A program made the position numbers and the translations under genes. The notes under the pieces are model-generated. The model worked only from the letters and a program-made list of their open reading frames with translations. It made no database searches and had not been told where the DNA came from. This document shows positions 11,210 through 24,174 of a DNA stretch of 64,000 nt, one piece after another; position 1 is the first letter of the stretch, and every line of letters starts with the position of its first letter. The DNA comes from Otatea glauca (taxonomy: Eukaryota > Streptophyta > Magnoliopsida > Poales > Poaceae): contig CM070720.1 in the NCBI GenBank assembly GCA_036346275.1, positions 13,989,278-14,053,277 of the forward strand, read 5' to 3'.

Positions 11210-12926
11210 GGAGGTCTAACCTTATTGGTGATGAGTTATTGACTGTAGTTAAGCATGAGGTGCTTGAGTTTGAGTTTGATTTGAATTAGATTTTCAAAGT
11301 GAAGCAATTTAAGTTGAGTCAGCCTAGAGCGGCATTACTGGACTCAGGAGGGCGGTACTGCTAGCCAGGGGGCGGCACTACCGGCCTGAGGAGCGTTAGT
11401 TATATTCCAGAGAGGGTATTCGCTGGTTCTTCAGGGGAACGGCACTACCGACCATGCTGGAGCGGTAGTGCCGGCTGAGCGGCACTACCGGCCCTAGAAG
11501 GCGGTAGTGCCGGCCAATTGAGCGAATTGTGTTTTGAATTTTGAAATTACGTGAGATTTATTGCATATCATTTTGGGCAATGCTATGTGATGTATTTCCT
11601 TATTTTTTGATGGTTGCACGACGACGGTGCTAGGTCATGGTGGGGCGAAGGATGACCGGAACTAGGCAAGGTGCGTCGAAGATCTAGACGGTCGAGGATC
11701 GCCGAAGATGATCGGAGACGGAGTCGGTGCAAACTTACAAGACAAGGGATAAATGAGATGCTAGCTAGGAGCTGCTCGGATTAAGGAGGGCTATTGGATC
11801 GCAGTCTAGGTGATAGAGTACCGGGTCTAGTTAGCATGCTTTGAAAACCGTGCAAGAAAACCCGGTATGATTTGTGGGTTTCGGGTTAGCCCTTGTATGG
11901 CTATGTATGTGAGTCATTCCTAGCCCTTGATCTGATCCTTAAGGTAGAAGGAACTCATCCAAGGTTGGAGGGTGACCCAAGAGTAGTATAAATAGGCGGG
12001 GAGGTGTATCCTTCCTCCCCTTGAAGGTTTTAGAGATTTTGATGCTCCTTTGAGCTTTGCCCACTTAGTTGTGTGGCTTTGTAAACCTCCATTCCAGAAA
12101 TAAAAATCTATTCCTCTCAATTCTGAATTTACTTTCCGCATTTACATTATATCTTTAAATTCAGCAATTTACATTTATGCAATTTACTTTCGCGCAAGTT
12201 GGATTTGCCTCCCCTCTTTCTAAATGCTTTTGAATCTTTTACTAGGGACGAATGATTGATGGATGAGTCTTCTTTAGACCATATCCCAATTATCTAGGCA
12301 AATCTTGTGTTCTTTCTTGCAAGAGACCGATCTTTTGCTCTTGAGAGGATCATTCTTGGATGATTGGGTTTTTGGTGTTCGTGTCTTGTGTTCTAGCTTG
12401 CTATGACATGTGGGAAGCCATCTAGAATCATCTTGATCATCAAGAACCCACGAGCTAGCTAAACGCCAAGTTTTTATTTTTAAACCCGTTCTTGTGCACC
12501 CATCCGTAAATTTGAAAAAGGTTGGAACTTTGATGTAGATTCTTGCAATCGAAGGTTGGAATAGGTTCCTGACATCCTTAGGAAGGTGTTCACAAAGTTT
12601 CACAGTGTTTGGATCAACCGATCAAAAGATTCATCAATTTTTCTTTTGAGTCGGGCTGATTTTTACTGCTTCTGTTCTGATTTTACTGTAGCTATATTAA
12701 CACCGTCAGTACCATTACAGTACCTCGGTAATGTTGGGCTACTATTCATCAGGAAGTACCACGAGGGTATTTTGCGGTAGTGCCGGCCCTGGCTAAGAAA
12801 TTCCTAGTTTTTGCAATCTCCGCTTTGCTTTTGTGATATGAGGATCTTGGTTGGATTATTCTGAGTGGTGGAAGATTTTATTTTGGGATCATTCACCTCC
12901 CCTCTGATCGCCATCTCGGTCCTTCA
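11210..12926 (+). repeat. Sirevirus-like solo LTR (Ty1/copia)
   Basis: The right end near 12926 (CATTCACCTCCCCTCTG, then GGTCCTTCA) is typical of Sirevirus LTR ends. A block of CG-rich palindromic words (GGCACTACCGGCC, GGCGGTAGTGCCGGCC) lies at 11320-11515 with a further copy near 12775; Sirevirus LTRs are known for such clusters. A TATA box (11987-11994), a polyadenylation-like AATAAA near 12100 and an AT-rich U5 follow in order. No primer binding site or coding region adjoins either side, hence solo LTR. The left boundary is uncertain by some 50 bp and I could not identify a target duplication. Confidence 0.65.
11987..11994 (+). promoter_or_regulatory. TATA box of the Sirevirus-like LTR
   Basis: TATAAATA followed by a GC-rich stretch (GGCGGGGAGG), the usual transcription-start arrangement in these LTRs. 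Confidence 0.6.
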
Positions 12927-14241
12927 GCGAGCTAGGTCTAACCTAGAACAAACATGTGATTGTATGATTAGCCTAATTCAATGGCTTACAAGGTTAAGTT
13001 CTTAATTAACCGAGGCAAGACCTCCATTTAATCTCAGTATCCATAATCAATCGAATCACGTGAAATATTCAACCCAAATATCATACAGATCCACCCTGAC
13101 ATACAGCCTCTTGCCACTTGCTTTAATCTAAATCATTTACCACCCCAGTTGATTATCGTGCAACATATGCCATCAACATCATTGTGTGACAACACATGAT
13201 ATACCCTTTCCATAAACAAATTCCATATATCATTAGTCAAATTTGAATTTGTACTTCTAAAAGATATCAATTATGCTTGACGTGGCTAAGAAAACTGCAC
13301 ACAATCTAACCAATCCACATTGACGTATATTAGCAATCAACTAATAATTATCCATCCTAGAGTGGCAAATAAATATTTCATAGCAACTGATAAGGTAGGT
13401 AAAGTTCAATTGAGTTGAATAACTAATTCCCAAGTTATTTGAAAACCGATATAACTTGAAATAATATACAATAAACTAAAACAAAAATAACAATTGTAAA
13501 AATGGGATCAACATAATCAAAACACAACTTGCCTTGGAACAACTCTTGATCTTAATCTGGACCTTGAACTTGAGTCAACTCCTTACATTCGAACGCTCTT
13601 AGCACTTCAACACCTACATGAAACGAACGGTGAAAACCAAAATAAATACAAAAACGAAAATAAAAACACAAAAATTCAAATAAAAATCACCAAAAGGTAG
13701 TGCTTGAATTTAGAAATTTGAATGAGCTCAATCGAAATTAGTATGAAGAAGAACGAACTCTCGAAAGATCCATCAAACAAATAAAATAGAAAAAAGAATA
13801 TTCCTGAAATATTCTCTCATACGTGGGCTTGACGGTTAATTTAAAATAAAAACGATTTTCGAAAATTAACCATACTCATGATGACACCATGCTGATGTCA
13901 GCCGATAGGCAAGCACCAGATCTATCCACGTCGGGTCGGCGACGCTCGCGATTCAATGGTCACTAGTGGCCCACTCCGATGACCCTGGGTGATATCACTG
14001 GTAAGTTCATACTGTTGCGAACAAACTGACGTAAGCAGCGCAGCCATCAGAGACCTCTGGCAATGGTAGTGACTCAGGCTTCACGGCGAGGGTGAATTCC
14101 CGACACGATCTCGATAAGATCGTGCGTGCATCAGCGAGAACGTGACGAGGTGAACACAGAATCGGGGTCCAAGAGGTCGGAGACTTACCACCGGAGCTCA
14201 GAGGCCGAGAGACGAAGAATTGGGCTCGGGCGTCGAGACTA
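12927..14241. other. Degenerate non-coding sequence left of the CACTA element
   Basis: 12927-13860 is AT-rich with A-rich runs (13480-13690) and no frame. 13870-14241 is GC-richer. On the minus strand near 14190 it carries a good splice donor (GGTAAGT) after a leader-like sequence. The leader-like sequence continues across the transposon at 24524 onward, so the CACTA may have split the 5' leader of a gene or of another element. I see no protein-coding frame to support a gene. Confidence 0.4.
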
Positions 14242-14244
14242 GAT

Positions 14245-14260
14245 CACTACTACAGAACAG
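14245..14260. repeat. Left terminal inverted repeat of the CACTA element
   Basis: CACTACTACAGAACAG, an exact inverse of 24505-24520. Preceded by GAT (14242-14244), the left target duplication. Confidence 0.95.
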
Positions 14261-14590
14261 CACATCACTGTCGGTTCTAAAACCCCATCACTGCAGGTCA
14301 TTGGCGCCGACAGTGATTGGTCGGCAGTGATACTCGGGGATTATCACTGCCGGTTCTACCTACAACCGGCAGTGATATTGGACTATCACTGCCGGATCAA
14401 ACCAAAATCCGGCAGTGATAAGGATTATCACTGTCGGTTCTATCTACAACCGGCAGTGATGATAATTATCACTACCGGTTATACATAAAACCGGCAGTGA
14501 TATTGTACTAGCACTGCCGGGTTGTACCATAATCCGACAGTTATATATACATATCACTGCCGGTTTTCTCCAAGAACCGACAGTGACAAG
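14256..14590. repeat. Left subterminal hairpin-repeat block
   Basis: About seven inverted pairs. Each pair is ATCACTGCCGGTT, a spacer of 8-10 bases, then AACCGGCAGTGAT, with 6-8 bases between pairs. In the En/Spm family such subterminal repeats are bound by the TNPA-type protein and are needed for excision. Individual units have single-base changes (for example CACTACCGG, CCGACAG). Confidence 0.9.
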
Positions 14591-14877
14591 CTTGCATATT
14601 TTTTGTGCAATATATATATATTTATATAATTGTTTACAGTGTCCATATGTAGTATATAAAGCATCGTTCAAATCATAATTCAAATATATCCATGTATGTA
14701 TGAAGCATCGTTAAAATCATAATTCAAAAATATTAAATTAAACATCACATAATTTGTTTTTACAATGATTTATTTACAAATGTAGCTCGACTACATATCA
14801 TCCCGTTCGCTTTGATTTTACAAAGAGTCGAAGTAGACATGTCACGCGTCTAGGCAGTAGGAATGAGGGCGATGAGG

Positions 14878-17800
14878 CTACTCGTGGAACTCGTCGTTTG
14901 GATTGATGATCCCATCATGAATGAATCCGGCGATCTGTTCTTGAATTGCTATAATTTCTGTCAGCAATAACTTATTGGTTCTCAGTTTGGAGCGTTGTTT
15001 TTGAACAAAAAAGGAAGTTAATTAATGATGATATTTGTTAAATAAAAAAAGGCATCAAATTGTAATTACGTACCATGGCTTCGCTATAGCCGACACTCTC
15101 CGTGACAATTGAATGCATATTTGTACATACATAGAATGCACATAAATTGTTTTCGGGTTCCTGCCTCATGCATGGAAAGTCATTTATTATTTCACAATTT
15201 TTCGGTATGGGCGATACGAACACTTTTCTTGCGATCGCGAAAGCCCTGTGAATGATTTTGAATAGTAATTAAACTTAAATGCAATAGAATGGAATTTTGC
15301 TAGAGTAATAACGCAACGATCGAGTTTACGTGTTCAGCATGTCCCAAAGGTCTTGGTACATATTAGTTTGTTTTCTCCTCGAGTCCAAGACAAAAATCCT
15401 GCTAGCATCTAACTGGATGACGAGGAGGACCCAGTGAAACCTGCACATATATGTCAGCGTAGTCAATTACTCCCACATCGTGCGTGTTACGCAAAAATAG
15501 TAAAGCGATATTAGAAGTCGGAGATCGTGCTTGAAGTTATAGGGTAAAAATACGGAGGTTTTGTATTGCGACTTCAAAAAGTATTAAATAAATAGTCTTC
15601 AACGAGCTGTGGATTATCGTTCACAAGTTTCTCGTTGTGAGCCGGATCTAGGAATGCTAGATTGTCATTGTTATTTCTTCTACATATACGTACCTCCATT
15701 CTACATAAGAAAGAAGTTAGAGATGCAATTAAGCGATGAAATGCTCAGCGATATACTGGACGGACTTACAAAGTCCATAGTCTAAGTATGTTCACGTCCG
15801 GGGCATCTTCTTTGGTACAACATATCTGACTCAGTGAAAAGAACCCGGCGGATGTTATCCCCATTGTGAAAATCTTGCTCTGTGTATCATTGAGGAACGC
15901 CTCCATACCATCGTTGGATCGCTTCTTTGTACCAGCGATGGGCCGCGCCTTGATTGTGTTGTAAGGTTGTCGAAATGATTTGGTTCAACCAGCGGTTTTC
16001 CCATAACGAACTTCCAGGAGACCTTGCGCGAGCATCTAGTTGAACATCATCTGCTTGAGCATCCCGCTTTAACGTGTCGGCACTAGCCGCCTGCAAGTAT
16101 TGCTTTCTGGATATGCGCTCGTAGTCCGATATTTTGCAAGGTTCAGAAGCCTGTCCCGTCTTTTGCACTTTTGCCATACTCAAGAAAAACTTTTGTGCGT
16201 CAGCATCAACTTTAGTCTTCTTAATTGATGGCACCTTTTTAAAGTGAGATGTTACGCAGGTGCTTACATGCTTTTTCCGTTCTTCCTCAGTCATGTCATC
16301 TGATAGTTTCTTTTGTGGTTGTCACAGGTTCACAGATGGTTGAGATTTCTTGAGGGCGGTGCCGATTGCCGAGATGTTCTGTTGTTCGATTCTTTACGCT
16401 TTTGGCGGAGGAGTCGGGCTTTTTCGGTTGGTGCCGGCGGAGGAGTTGGACTTTTCTGGTTGGCGCGAGAAGGGCGGGAGGTCTCGTGTGGAAGTGCGGT
16501 TGATCATCATCGTCGTCGCCCTCATCGTCCGAGCCAAACTTAATCAAGCTCTTGCGCCACGCGAGAAGCCATTCACGTTTTCTCCTAGCTTTTGTTCCCA
16601 TCCTCGCGAGGATCTCTACCTCCATTTTTGGTATTGGCGGATGACACTGTCCAATTCGACCTGGCGAATCCCTGCGGTATCGGGCGACAGTGCAAACTCT
16701 GTGACTCCTGGCATGGCCAAGCCCTGCCCTCAGCCACCTTTATGGTAATGCCATGTGCGGCCAAATGTAGCTTGCACGGTGTCGGTTCTTTGATGTCATC
16801 CACATGAAAATGCAGTCCATGCTCTTACGGAATCCACAGCAGGCGCTTGTTGCTCTTACGAGCACCGGACTGATGAGCTCAGGGCTTTCACCGGGTGGCG
16901 GTCGTGAGGTGAGAGCTTTCTGTACGGCTTGCTCCACAGCCTTATCTAGTTCCGCTCTTTGTTCCTCTAGCGCTCTCGCGACATCATCTTTTATCTGACG
17001 TTCCAGTTGATCTTCTCTTAATCTCTTTGAACGTTTGTACATCCATGCGTCTGCGGGGAAGGATTCTTTCCACGTGACCAAACCAACTCCTCTGGTGCGA
17101 CCTGGATGCTCCTTGTTACCTAGGGCTATGGTTAGCTCGTCATTCTCCCTTCGTTGCGCGAAAGATCCTTGGGAAGACGCATGTGAGCATCGTGATTCTC
17201 GCGGCACTTCACGCTCTCTATCGCCACGAAGCTTAAGATGCCATCATCGAGATAGAAGCACCCTCCCAAGCAACGATTGCTTCGATCGTTCGCTTAAGGT
17301 GGCGTTGTAGAATTATACCCTTGCGGGTTATTTCTTCTTGGACCGATCCCATCTGGTATTTTCTTCACGTACCCTCCTGTTCCTAGTTTGTGAGGTGAAT
17401 ATTCTTATCCGCGTTTGATTTGTTCCTTTGACTTACTATGTGAGCTTCTTGGACCTCTTATACGCATACAAATTCATCCCGAACTCCCTTAACTTTGAGT
17501 GCGTATCAAAATTCGACGTTTCATTCTTTTCACATAATTCTTGTTTAGTCTTTGTCTTCCAATTCTTCCACGCATGATTGCACATGATCTGAGTGCTCAT
17601 TTCTTTGCAACCAGCTCGGTCCCTTGGGGAAGCTGGAAAACTTGTTTCACTTGTCCCATAATGAGTTCTTGGTCATTGGGTACCACCATGGGTCACCTCA
17701 TGGCCAATCCAAGATCTATAGTGATGGGCACATCATCCCTAGCAATAACCCCGAGCTGTCTGTGACGGCCCCAATGATGACTCTGGTATAGCAGGTTCCC

Positions 17801-18125
17801 CGACTGCCGAGAGCTCCACTATGTTAAAAATTCCCTTAGGCATCTTGTTCGGACCACGACTTACGCACTGCCTTCGTTGATCAAATATCTGAGCCTACAA
17901 TTTGATCTTCCAAATCATTAGTCGTGTGGGCCTACAATGTTTTGGGAACCACGGTGTAATAAAACTTTACCTCGCCTACGCTAGTAACGTCAGGTTGGTC
18001 CAAGGCGAGGATCACGCAAGTTCGAGATAGGACGTTGGGCTATTGTTGGGCTACCCCTTCCTCCTTCGTCCATATTTGAGGCCCAACTCCCTCGGCACTT
18101 GTCCTTCGTCGGAGGCCATTCCCTG
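14878..18125 (-). pseudogene. CACTA second gene: transposase_24-type region plus C48 (Ulp1-like) protease
   Basis: The proposed start, ATG at 18125, lies directly after a consensus splice acceptor (TTTGCAG at about 18134-18128), so the leader is spliced. A plant transposase_24-like segment follows (17207-16740; LGNKEHPGRTRGVG, then a coiled-coil EEQRAELDKAVEQAVQKAL), a linker (16625-15887) and a C48 cysteine-protease domain. Catalytic-type motifs are HWVLLVI near 15430, LDSRR shortly after, and RQEPENNLCAFYVC near 15170-15130 with the nucleophile Cys. An intron begins at about 15073 (GTACGTAA). The last exon ends with a TAG at 14880-14878 (FIHDGIINPNDEFHE). Several frameshifts separate these parts, including an early stop about 20 codons in. 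Many grass CACTA elements carry such a protease domain; its role in transposition is not settled. Confidence 0.8.
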
Positions 18126-18129
18126 CAAA

Positions 18130-19581
18130 TTTACGAAATTTCAAATTAACAAGGTCATTTTGAAAGACACATACAATTGAAGATTGACATTAAAGTTAAT
18201 CCGTGAAAGGATGTTTACATATTCGGGATACATACACATATACATCTTTACATTAATATTTTAGAGAACTACTTGAAATTGAGAATGGTGGGTTGAAGTG
18301 TTGCTCTCTTTCATTTTCTTTATAATTCGTCCTTACGGACTCTTTATAATTGTCTGCTGCCCCAAATTCCAAACTAAATCAAGCAATTCTATTGAATAGA
18401 AAGCTACATGGCATGTTTATTGAAAGGAGTATTCAATAATACACATCTTTAAAGAACATGTACACACATATTTTTTTTATCTGTATACACAAACATCCTT
18501 GAAGGACACATACACATATACATCTTTTTTTGAATCTGCATTCTCCAGAATATTTTGACCATGAACACAAATATAAGCATACACATACACAAGATATATA
18601 CACATCTGCAGGAGATCTACACATACATATATACTTTGTCGATGTGTTAGCACATATTTTACGAATCGTAGCATATGCACGTTATGTCTCACGGCACAAA
18701 TCAAACATACAGCAATAAACATATGCACGTTACATACAGTCAACACTACATTTTCATTCCCCAGTACATCCAGGTAACCATACACATATACATACATTTA
18801 GCAAGCTTCTCACATAAAAGGAAAAAATTATACAATGATTTCCTAAGATCCTAAATCTACCACATATATATGAAATTTATTAAAAATGCAATACAAAGAA
18901 TAAAGTCTGTGACTTCTCCACAATGTCTAAAGAATAAAGTCTTCACATGAATGTCATTCGAATACACTACATGTAACACACGATCCAAAATATACACTAA
19001 ATGCCATGCATCTTCTTAACAAAATTGTGGTGCAGGAGTAAAATTTTGAGTTAAGCTGTAACACACCGATCAGAAATATGTTCAATACCCAGCACATGTG
19101 GGAATGGCCACACATGCATAACTTCTCCTCGACTTTGTTTTGTTCCAAAATTGATAGACATAAATAATTTGAGGACTATTGTGACTTCTTGGTGAAAAAA
19201 AGAAGGATAGTTAAACAAAATCTTATGTCATAAAAATGTCATCACAAGTTAATAAAGTTCACACCCCATTCTTACATCTCAAACAACCAAACAGATAGCA
19301 AATTATCAACTTCATGCCACATTGCCGCCGCCTATTGCCCCTCCTCGCTCCGGCGACTTGGTGCGAGGAAGAGAATCTATACCTGCGCGGCCGGACGAGG
19401 GCGGCGTGGCGGTGGTCGAGGCGATGCGAGGCATCGGCGGCGGTGAGGTCGGCGACGGCCGAGGCGGCGCGAGGCGGCGGGCGGCGAAGCATGTCGGCGG
19501 GTGATGCGGCGGCAAGTGGCGGTGTGAGGTTGAAGTGGAAATGAAATTTGAGTGGCGCGGCGTTAATTTATAGGGTTAGAG
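18130..19581 (-). other. Leader exon and leader intron of the CACTA second gene
   Basis: On the minus strand a TATA box (19573-19567) is followed by a GC-rich leader (19540-19385) ending at a donor-like GCGCAGGTATAG. AT-rich sequence then runs to the acceptor at 18128, just before the start codon. Frames in the GC-rich part are open on both strands, but composition explains that. The splice is inferred from the consensus signals only. Confidence 0.5.
19567..19573 (-). promoter_or_regulatory. TATA box next to the internal hairpin-repeat block
   Basis: CTATAAA on the minus strand, just downstream (in gene sense) of the internal repeat block 19582-19915 and about 30 bp before the GC-rich leader. 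This gives the second gene its own promoter. Confidence 0.6.
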
Positions 19582-19915
19582 TATCGCTGCCGGGTCACAA
19601 CAAAAACGGCGATGATAAACTATCACTGCCGGATAATAAATAGAACCGGCAGTAATAGTTGAATTATCACTGCCGGTTCAAGATCAACCCGGCAGTAATA
19701 TCTATTTTCACTGCCGGTCCAATCTAAAACCGGCAGTACTAATTACCTTGTCACTGCTGGTTGTGTCTACACCCGACAGTGAAAGTACTTACCACTGCCG
19801 GTTCAAAACAAAAACCGGCAGTAATACTTGATTATCACTGCCGGGTTAATACTACAAACCGGCAGTGATAAATCACTTCACTGCCGGCTTAATGAGACAA
19901 CCGGCAGTGATAAGC
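19582..19915. repeat. Internal block of terminal-type hairpin repeats
   Basis: About seven pairs of the same ATCACTGCCGGTT / AACCGGCAGTGAT design as the two subterminal blocks, with similar length (about 330 bp), but in the middle of the element between the two genes. No CACTA terminus adjoins it at 19915-19930. It lies immediately upstream of the second gene's TATA box, as the right block lies upstream of the TNP2 TATA box. Confidence 0.9.
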
Positions 19916-20388
19916 TCCGATCAATTATGTCAAAGTTTTCAAAGGATGATTGCTTTGGGATTTTTTAAATCCTATCAATTTTTATCCAAATTTTCTGCAA
20001 ATTTTTGGAGGAATACTTCAGGACATGTAATATTTGATTTAAATATTTCCCCTAAGTTTTGACAAAGTTGTAAAATTATAAAAATCCGGATTGCTCACTG
20101 TTTTCATAGTTTTAATATTTCAAAATAAAAAAATCCAAATTGCTCACTGTTTTGAAATCCTATCAATTTTTATCCAAATTTTCTGGAAATTTTTGGAAGA
20201 ATACTTCAGGACATGTAATATTTGATTTAAATTCAAACAAATGCAGTAGACCAACCATCGCTTCAAAAATTCACACAAATACAAAAAAAACACACAGATG
20301 AAGTTGAATTCACACAAATTGATACATATGACAAAAGAATACATTAATTGTTACATATGAGAAAAAAACATGTATTTAATTAGGACAA

Positions 20389-23300
20389 CTAAGCTACGAT
20401 TCGACCTTCGTCATGATCGCGGCGTATGTATGTAACTTCGTCCTCACTCTCTTCCATGAGACCGAGGTCAACGTCCTCTCCGAAAGGAGGAAACTCATCG
20501 AATTGGTTGTACTCTTCCTCGCCGACAACATTCTCAACCCGACAATCCTTCTTTTCCTTGAATAACCACGTGGCGCTCCTTGTTATTTGGATCGGTTAAA
20601 AAAGATTTGTGTAACACAATTAGCAAGTACTAATGGTTCTTCTCATGATCAGACCAGCTTTAGGTCCACAGTGGTGATACTGTACTTGTAGATGTTCATG
20701 CCCTTGGAAGTCTTACCCATTGGCACCGAAGAGAGGGACCTTCAAAAGTCCGTAATCAAGCTCCCAAATCTCTTCTATGAATCCGTAGTAGGTTTTCCTA
20801 TCTCCGTTGTTGTCGTGAGGCATCATCACGGATACTGCTGTTTTGGTTGGTGCTCTTTTTATCTTGTGCTCTTGTATAAAAAGTAAAACCATTTATATCG
20901 TATCCTTGGAATGTCCGAATTGTAGTGGGCGGCCCCGAGCCAACACTTTCAAGCGGCGCACTCTGTCTCGTATGCATCATGTGCCTACGCAACCAATCGC
21001 CGAAGTTATGTCTATGCTCTCTCACGATCCAACCCTCTGACTTCGTTGGGTTTGTTCTGGATACCATACTCTTGTGCATGTTGACAACGGGGCCACCACA
21101 ACTGATTGTCCCAAAAGTGCGAAATGTGCTTGTGTGAATGAAGCTAGATTGTTTGTACGGAGTGATTTCTGCTTGATGTCCCTTTTCCTGTAGCCTACCC
21201 TCATGTCACGATGTAGGCACACCAATCGGTTTGAGATCCATGTAATCACGCAGAACTCAATGACCTCCTCGGTTCCCAACCATCGCAATACAACCTTAGG
21301 TGATGTCGATTCTGAACATATTTCTTTATAACCCCATGAACCTCTCAAAGGATACATCGATGTAGAAACACGGGACCAGAATCAGTATCTCTTTCACGAT
21401 GTGAACAATGAGATGGACCATAATATCAAAAAGATGGAGAAACACATCTCGAGCTGCAGAGATTGTGGACCACGTCTTCCTGTAGCTTATCTAGTTTCAA
21501 TGGATTGATGGCCTTCTGTGAAATCGCGTTGAAGAATGAACACAACTTTACAATTGGGTCTCGGACTTTCTCTGGTAGAACACTCCTAATTGCAATTGGA
21601 AGCATCTGCGTCATCATCACGTGGCAATCGTGAGACTTCATGCCAATTAATTTTAAGTCTTTCATTGAGACTAGTCTCTTTATGTTGGCAGAGTATCCGG
21701 ACGGAACTTTCACTCCGTGCAAGCATTCGTACAGGCTAATTTTTTCTTTCTTGTTCAGAGTGTAGCAGGCTGCGGGAAGGTACTTTTTCCCTGTATCCAT
21801 GTCTCTGTGATGCAGCTCCTTCCTGAGTTTCATATCTTCAAGGTCCATCCGTGCTTGGAGAGTATCTTTTGTTTTGCGGTATATCGAAGAAGATACCAAG
21901 CAAGCTGTCACACACGTTCTTCTCTATGTGCATGGCGTCGATTGCGTTTGAACTTCCAAGTCTTGCCCGATGAGGTAGGACCCAAAATCGATCACTTTTT
22001 CCACAAAGGAGCCTTATCACGGGAACTCGGGATAGATGTCTTTGCTGCCTTTACGTGGATAATTTTAAGATCCTTTACAGCTGCAAATATCTCTCTCCCA
22101 GTGTGATTCTTCGGAGCTAAAGCGGTCTCCTTTGTCCCATCAAAAGCTTTCTTATTATTGCGGTACGGGTGATCCTTGCGGAGGAACCTACGATGCCGCA
22201 TGTAAGATATTTTTCGACAGTTCTTTAGCCACCGACTAGCTGTACCATCTAAGCACTGGACGCATCCATTGAAGCCTTTTGTCGTCTGGCCCGACAGGTT
22301 ACCAAGGGCAGGGTAATCATTGATGGTTACGAATAACAATGCGCGTAGGATAAAGTTCTCTCTTTTATACTCATCCCATACCCGTACTCCATCGTTCCAC
22401 AAGATTAGAAGATCTTCAACCAATGGTTTGAGGTACAAATCGATATTGTTGCCAGGTTGCCTGGGCCCTTGGATCAGTAGTGGCATCATAATGTACTTCC
22501 GCTTCATACAAAGCCAAGGAGGAAGGTTGTAGATACATAGAGTTACCGGCAAAGTGCTATGATGACTTCTCATGTTACCGAAAGGATTCATCCCATCCGT
22601 ACTCAACCCGAACCTTATATTCCTTACATCATATGCAAAGTGTTTCTTATATTTTCTGTCGATGTTCCTCCATTGCACAGAGTCAGCAGGGTGTCTAAGC
22701 ATTCCATCGTTCTTATGCTCTTCGGCGTGCCATCGTAGCAATTGGGCATGCCTTTTGTTCGCAAACAATCGATTCAGACGGGGAATTATAGGAAAATACC
22801 ACACCACCTTACGGGGAGATCTCATCTTCTTACGCTTCACCCCGACATCTTCATTACCGATGTCATCATCGTTGCCCTTATACCGCTTTGCTTTGCAAAA
22901 CAGACGACCATCAAGTCCGCAAACTCATTGCGATACAACATGCAATCGTTTGGACATGCGTGTATCCTTTGTACTTCCAATCCCAGCAGGCGGACAACTG
23001 CTTGGCACAGTGCGTGCTTGTAGGCAACACGTTACCCTCTGGAAGCAAACCCCAAGAGACATAAGAGCTCGGTGAAGCTCTTATCGGACCAACCATTGCT
23101 TGCCTTCAAGCTGCGAGAGTGTAAGCACGATCCGCAATTTTTGTGCTCCTCCTTGCGGCCTAGATACAATGGTGTCGTGGAGTCTGTACCATATGTTGGA
23201 ACTTTTGAAACTCTCTTTCACTCGTGAAGTCTCCCTCCCCATCACGCAACATTTGATCGGATCGTCGTCGTGGTCGTCGACAAGCGTATCTTCAAGCTGC

Positions 23301-23590
23301 CGTCATACCGTTGTCTCCGTCATCTTCAATAATGTGTTGCCCTTCATGTACAATCTCATCTTCGCCGTGCTTGGTCCAGCAGTATAGCCACCTTGAAACC
23401 TCTTGAAGCAAGTGTGCGCGTATCGACTCTATGGTAGAAAACGACCGATTTTTGCGATCAACGCATGGACAGCACATGTGGTCCTCAAATTCTTGACTTA
23501 GCGCGCGCCACGTTTAGAAAATAACTCACACCATTAAAAACTACGCCCATAGCGGTCCATGTCATACATCCACCTTGGTCCATCTACAAT
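20389..23590 (-). pseudogene. TNP2-type CACTA transposase, frameshifted
   Basis: The transposase-associated N-terminal domain starts right after a splice acceptor near 23585 (motif PRWMYDMDRYGRSF) and continues with CCPCVDRKN and YCWTKHGE (23480-23390). The transposase_21 catalytic region is a long open stretch, 22840-21992 (GLSTDGMNPFGN; LYLKPLVEDLLILWNDGVRVWDE written in parts; FNGCVQCLDG). DUF4218 follows (21911-21426; GMKSHDCHVMMTQMLP), then DUF4216 (21079-20798; TFQGYDINGFTFYTRAQDK). An acidic C-terminus ends at a TAG at 20391-20389. Frames change near 23370, 21990, 21430 and 21080, so the gene as written is broken or contains sequence errors. The protein would bind the terminal inverted repeats and cut the ends. 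Confidence 0.9.
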
Positions 23591-24162
23591 TAATTAAATC
23601 AAACATTACATACGCATATAATTGCAAATAACAAATAATTGTAAGCGATTAGATTTAAAAACCTATGTAGCAATTTTGACTATATTAAAATACATCAACC
23701 TTTTACATTATGTAAATATCCATGTAGCAATTTTTAGTATTGTAAAAATGAAAATAATTGTAAATAGTTAGGATATATTTAGACTATATCAAAATATATC
23801 AATCTTTTTCATTCGTCAATATCCATCTTGCAATTCCTTATTATTTAAAAATTTGGAAAAAATTGTAAGTACTTAGGATATACTTTGAGTACATTAAAAT
23901 ATATCAACATTTTTGATTAGGTAAATATCCATCTAACAAGTTTTATTATTTCAACATTTGAAAATACATGTACCTTTTTCATGATGTAAATATCCACGTG
24001 GCAATTTTTATTATTTACAAAAATAGAGATCAAATTACTAACATCGAAAAGAAGTACAATACAAATTTTAACAAATTTTTCGTGAGATCGTCGCAATCTA
24101 CAAATCGAGCAAAACAGAGCGCCTCTCTGTCTTTGCTCGATCGGTCGAGGCGGGGTCTCGAT

Positions 24163-24169
24163 TATATAA
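24163..24169 (-). promoter_or_regulatory. TATA box of the TNP2 gene
   Basis: TATATAA on the minus strand, directly inside the right repeat block and about 580 bp upstream of the first recognised coding segment. A leader intron is inferred, because coding starts after an acceptor near 23585. Confidence 0.6.
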
Positions 24170-24174
24170 GCGAC

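Noticed and set aside
11205..12960. AGGTCTAACCT at both 11213 and 12947 as target duplication of the solo LTR
   Set aside because: Eleven bases is too long for a copia duplication, and placing the ends there would not leave TG and CA termini. Probably coincidence.
18433..18800. Cys- and Val-rich frames around repeated ACACATA words
   Set aside because: They come from a low-complexity stretch of TATACACA and ACATATAC inside an inferred intron. No coding signal.
19259..19544. Overlapping GC-rich frames on both strands inside the CACTA element
   Set aside because: They lie in the leader between TATA box and splice donor. Openness on both strands is explained by GC content.
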